Shown here: in pieces, positions 60,665-64,000 of the stretch | Layout of the letters: each line of letters starts with the position of its first letter | How positions within the stretch are numbered: the stretch's first letter is position 1 | Assembly: GCA_023417785.1 (NCBI GenBank) | Contig: JAEZEH010000137.1 | Span: 31,955-95,954, forward strand | Source: Bacteroidota bacterium | GTDB taxonomy: Bacteria > Bacteroidota > Bacteroidia > Cytophagales > Cyclobacteriaceae | Reading direction: 5' to 3' | DNA length: 64,000 nt | The notes under the pieces: generated by a model | What the model saw: the letters and a program-made list of their open reading frames with translations, nothing else | Database searches by the model: none | What the model was told of the DNA's origin: nothing | Position numbers and translations under genes: made by a program

Positions 60665-63331
60665 TTAAAAAACGAAACGGTAGGTGTATTTGACGAGAAA
60701 GATATTATAAGCTTTCTCGTCAAACTCAAACGAATAGCGCTTGTGCCCGGGTTCATTACTGTAGAAGGCGCCGTTGCGTTCCTGAGTCCAGACAAGGAAT
60801 AGGGTTGATCCCGGGATGTACTCCCACCTGATAACCAGATTTGACCGAAACTGACCGAAATTGAAATCAGGATTGGCGAAACCATAGTCACGAATGCCAT
60901 CGCTGTTTGCGTCGATATTGATCCCGCTCTCATCGTATGTCATCCAGTTCGCCGGCACATTGGTAAACCTGCCCTCGTATGACCCGGCACGTGAGTTGGT
61001 TATCGTCTTATAGTGAGCATACCTTCCCGAGGATCCAAAGGGCTGCCCCCAGTATTGAATCGAAAGATCCGGAGTAACCATGTAAGTCATGCGAACTGCT
61101 ACCCGAGCCACAATTTGATCTATTTCACCAACGACGTATTGGTACCTCCCACCATCGGGCGTTGTTGCCACCCATTGCATTTCGTTATTGTTTTGAGTGA
61201 GGTATCCCGAGATGCGAAGATTCAATGCGTTGAAAGGTTGAAAGACCAGGTCAAGTCCGTAATCACGGGTTAACGAATAGTTATCGTCACCGAGAAAAAA
61301 CTCACCGAATAATTCGCCATATATTTTTTTGCGCGTATCCGAACTCACATAACCCCAAAGGTATTTTCCGCCGGGATAACGTATCGATGGACCGCCTCTC
61401 AGATCGGCATTGGAAACAGTTTGCCGTTGCCATGTTATACCTCCCCCGGTAGACCAGAAATTCTTGAACTGCGTATGTGCATTGACGTTGTACCCCTCAT
61501 TGGTAAGTCGCCCTCCGAAGTCGTAGTTCCGCCATTGATTAACATTGTATCGCTGATTTCGTGAGATGCCTCGCAATTCGAGTATGCGGTATTGTATCCA
61601 GAACCATTGGTTAATGTTATCCGTCTGCGAAAGGAAACCGATGTCGTTCAATTCGAATTCAGGTGATTGCCATAACACACCAAGATCGGCAACAAGATCG
61701 CCACTCTTCTTCCCGATCATAATCTGGCCACCCGTTCCCGTTAAAGAAGTCCGGGTTGGATCGAAATTCTTATGCTTGTTGTCCGGGCGCTGGAAGTATC
61801 GCTCCGAGGAAAGTTGTGTTAAGGAAATCGCTTCAGTCGAGCCCTTTATGTGACTAAACAATGACCTTGCACTGACATAATAGGTTCGTTTGTTCCAATG
61901 ATGAAGCAAATCGATTCCGCCAGAGTATGCTGAACGATGCAGCCAGTTGAATTGGGATTCATCAATCCGCCGGTTTACGGACGTAAACATCGCCCCAGCT
62001 ACGGTGTTGCCTTTGTGTATATCCTGTTGAGCCCTGGCAACGAAGTAGTTTGTCAATGGCTCGATGGCCGTCTTGTTTTTGAATCCGATGCTGTCAATCT
62101 CCGCTACTTCTTTTTCTGTTACAGTCTCCAGAATTCCCCAGCTGAAACCTTTTTTGTTCTTACCGGTTAGTTTTGCGGCGCCCAGTATCGTGGTGTGAAA
62201 GTTTGGCCTGACCCATTCGGTAACATCATCCATTCCGCTTTGATCGGTGTTCACGCCAACCTGCGGAGACCGCCCAATGCGACGTGAGTAAAACAGATTG
62301 TCATTGCTCTGCTGGCTTACAGGGAAGTTAAGCGTGTTGTTTCCTTCGGTGAAGAAAGGTCTCCGCTCTTCAAAGAAAAGTCTGAATGCAGAAAGGTTTA
62401 CCTGCGATGGGTCGGCCTCAACCTGCCCAAAGTCGGGGTTTACAGTCAGGTCAAGGGTGATGTCACTGGTGATTCCAATTTTCGCATCGAGTCCCGCATT
62501 GACAAGAGTTTGTGATCCGGTTCGATAGGGATTACCTTCTTCTTGCTGAAACGATTCGGCTTGTGCGACAAGAAACGGCTGAATTTCAAGTTGCTTCTGC
62601 GGTCTGATGCCGCGAATGCCATGAAGTTCTCCGAAAAGATGAACCCACCCACCCGCATCTGGAGCAATGTATTTCCAGACGGAGCGTTCCTGCTGACGAA
62701 AGAAAATCCGTGTGATCTGCAGACCCCACACTAATTCCTCCATGCTGGTGAACCGGAGCTGACTTAGTGGTATTCTGAATTCAGCGTTCCAACCTTCGGA
62801 ATCAATGGAAGTCTTAAGATACCAGATCGGATCCCAACCCGCATCCCAGTTGTCGCCATTGTTGGAAACATATTCATCACCCTTTACACCGGAAACGGAA
62901 GCCGTAAATGAGAATGCTGTTCTCTTATCGTAGTAACTGTCGATGTTTATTTCGACGAAGTCTCCTTCAAAGCTGTCGCGCCGGGACATCCGCCGGACAA
63001 TTTTCTCTGGTGACGGGTCGAGGCATTTAATAGCGACGTAAAGGTTTTTCGCATCATAGAGTATCTTGAAGCGTGTCTGCACTGTGGCGGGCCTGCCCTT
63101 ATCAGGACTGATCTGCCGGAAACCATTCCCGCCCCACTCTACCTGATTCCACGCCGGATCATCAAATTTACCGTCGATCACCGGGGTGTTTCCGACCAGC
63201 CGGGTCGTAGTGTAGATTCGCATGGTATCGGCTGTGTTCTGTGTCGTGGTATCCTTTCTGCCGGAATCCTGACCGTACGCTGTTTGCAGCGCGACAAGAG
63301 CCAGGAGTAGCAGCGAGATTTTCATATTCAA
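60665..63331 (-). CDS. DUF5916 outer-membrane protein with CBM9-like domain
   Basis: 888 residues. A signal peptide is followed by a CBM9-like domain (about 45-230; VIDGKFDDPAWNQVEW) and a large C-terminal DUF5916 beta-barrel region, with many alternating aromatic strands and a terminal Phe (YTYRFVF). This architecture is widespread in Bacteroidota and is presumed to be an outer-membrane protein for binding or uptake of carbohydrate or other polymers (inference). It is 12 bp from rng (convergent) and abuts the broken glycosylase gene. Confidence 0.85.
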   Translation of the reverse strand: MNMKISLLLLALVALQTAYGQDSGRKDTTTQNTADTMRIYTTTRLVGNTPVIDGKFDDPAWNQVEWGGNGFRQISPDKGRPATVQTRFKILYDAKNLYVAIKCLDPSPEKIVRRMSRRDSFEGDFVEINIDSYYDKRTAFSFTASVSGVKGDEYVSNNGDNWDAGWDPIWYLKTSIDSEGWNAEFRIPLSQLRFTSMEELVWGLQITRIFFRQQERSVWKYIAPDAGGWVHLFGELHGIRGIRPQKQLEIQPFLVAQAESFQQEEGNPYRTGSQTLVNAGLDAKIGITSDITLDLTVNPDFGQVEADPSQVNLSAFRLFFEERRPFFTEGNNTLNFPVSQQSNDNLFYSRRIGRSPQVGVNTDQSGMDDVTEWVRPNFHTTILGAAKLTGKNKKGFSWGILETVTEKEVAEIDSIGFKNKTAIEPLTNYFVARAQQDIHKGNTVAGAMFTSVNRRIDESQFNWLHRSAYSGGIDLLHHWNKRTYYVSARSLFSHIKGSTEAISLTQLSSERYFQRPDNKHKNFDPTRTSLTGTGGQIMIGKKSGDLVADLGVLWQSPEFELNDIGFLSQTDNINQWFWIQYRILELRGISRNQRYNVNQWRNYDFGGRLTNEGYNVNAHTQFKNFWSTGGGITWQRQTVSNADLRGGPSIRYPGGKYLWGYVSSDTRKKIYGELFGEFFLGDDNYSLTRDYGLDLVFQPFNALNLRISGYLTQNNNEMQWVATTPDGGRYQYVVGEIDQIVARVAVRMTYMVTPDLSIQYWGQPFGSSGRYAHYKTITNSRAGSYEGRFTNVPANWMTYDESGINIDANSDGIRDYGFANPDFNFGQFRSNLVIRWEYIPGSTLFLVWTQERNGAFYSNEPGHKRYSFEFDEKAYNIFLVKYTYRFVF

Positions 63332-64000
63332 TCACAGATAACGTTCATCCATAAAACTACTTTGCCCTGAATTGGTTACCAAATTCCCGCAGAGCCTCGT
63401 TATGGAGGGTTTAAAGGTAGCTTTTTGATTTGTAGTTTCTTTTGCCCGGAAAAGCTTTTTTATGAAACCAGCTTCTGGCTTCTGGCAGCCGGGGCAGAAG
63501 TATGAAGACCTGCCGCCGATCGTAATCGAATCAGTTTTCTTTTTGCAGCGTGGGCACGAAAGACAGGCTTGTCTGTTCTCAAGAAAAAAATAATGTTTCA
63601 ATTTTTCACGATTAGCCTGCTGCTTCACAGAGTCGGTCAGAATGGATACCATTTCGCATAGATACTTTTGAGTTGGTTCGCGGAAAGGTTCATCGTAGGA
63701 GTTCCGGGATGAATACGGGTTTCGAACAGAATTTCATCGGAGAACTCGTTGCCTACTCCAGCAACAATTTTTTGATCCATAAGGGCGGTTTTGATTGCCA
63801 TCTTTTTCTTTTGGATTAGTTCGACAAATTCGCTTCCGGTGATAGAAAGAGCGTCTTTGCCGTATCGCCGTTCAGCGACGAATAATTCTATGTTGTCTAC
63901 AAGAGCGATCTTTCCGAGCTTACGGGTGTCGCTGAAAAAAAAGGGAAGAGTCATCGTCAAAGTGAAAGTGTATAACATAACGGGATATCCCTTCGGCACC
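63332..64000 (-). pseudogene. Formamidopyrimidine-DNA glycosylase (Fpg/Nei), frameshifted, 5' end outside window
   Basis: Two overlapping frames together form one Fpg-like protein. The upstream part (from beyond 64000 to 63637) has FSDTRKLGKIALV and AGVGNEFSDEILFETRIHPGT. The downstream part (63652-63332) has the C-terminal helices and a zinc finger CPRCKKK...GGRSSYFCPGCQ. The frame breaks in a run of only three As (63652-63654): GCG AAA TGG reads AKWYPF then stop; one extra A would give AKMVSILTDSV, the expected sequence. Either a real frameshift or a sequence error. N-terminal proline and lesion-sensing residues lie outside the window. Confidence 0.82.

Noticed and set aside
63637..63660. 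Programmed frameshift in the Fpg-like gene
   Set aside because: No slippery heptamer or downstream structure is evident; a simple one-base loss explains the break.
1..64000. Defence island, prophage, CRISPR array or biosynthetic gene cluster
   Set aside because: No nuclease-helicase cassettes, phage structural genes, regular repeats, or PKS/NRPS/RiPP genes were found on either strand.

Overview
The window looks like a chromosomal segment of a Bacteroidota bacterium, most likely of the order Cytophagales. The evidence is a gldD gliding lipoprotein gene next to ssb and mutY, a DUF5916 outer-membrane protein, a propeller/triple-tyrosine sensor, a long-form IspH, promoter boxes of the TAnnTTTG type and few Shine-Dalgarno sites. 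GC content is moderate. I see no rRNA, tRNA, CRISPR array, insertion sequence, prophage or obvious genomic island. This is mostly core and accessory chromosome with short operons, many of them convergent with overlaps of a few bases.

Layout. 1-2.8 kb: the end of a beta-oxidation operon (thiolase, acyl-CoA dehydrogenase). 3-7.4 kb: small membrane and secreted proteins, an SMR exporter, two thioredoxin-fold proteins, an AT-rich gap with DnaA-box-like sites, a nitronate monooxygenase-like enzyme and a VOC protein. 7.5-12.7 kb: recG, a large propeller sensor without a kinase, and the decayed end of a histidine kinase. 12.6-18.5 kb: a DinB protein, a PBP4-type carboxypeptidase lipoprotein, a secreted GH3 enzyme, hutG-hutF (last two steps of histidine degradation) and a GNAT enzyme. 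18.4-28.3 kb: M20 amidohydrolase, Rieske protein, AlkC-like repair protein, DUF763 protein, MBL hydrolase, two related secreted proteins, a Tat-exported Gfo/Idh/MocA oxidoreductase and a lipoprotein. 28.5-35.3 kb: a GAF protein, TMEM175-like channel, PrsW protease, a thioredoxin-fold protein without cysteines, and a DinB/ATP-grasp/LysE operon.

35.4-47.5 kb: NTF2-like protein, RlmI-type methyltransferase, DegP protease with a small basic protein, IspH, a TonB receptor coupled to a fructosamine-kinase-like gene, YpdA and a DPP IV-type peptidase. 47.5-50.6 kb: a GbsR/MarR regulator, a membrane protein, a TIGR01777 epimerase, an SRPBCC protein and a 2H phosphoesterase. Two matching 24-bp palindromes, before the regulator and before the membrane protein, suggest autoregulation and control of the module. 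50.6-55.3 kb: TauE exporter, PLP enzyme, PA0069-type radical SAM protein, VOC protein and M20 dipeptidase. 55.4-60.7 kb: gldD, ssb and mutY diverging from HU, TPR protein, a 29-residue basic protein and RNase G. 60.7-64 kb: a DUF5916 protein and a frameshifted Fpg/Nei DNA glycosylase cut by the window edge.

No defence island or biosynthetic cluster is visible. The points most worth checking are the GbsR palindrome pair, the missing normal start codon of ispH, the kinase remnant after the propeller sensor, the DnaA-box-like cluster, the fpg frameshift and the structured leaders of rng and prsW.
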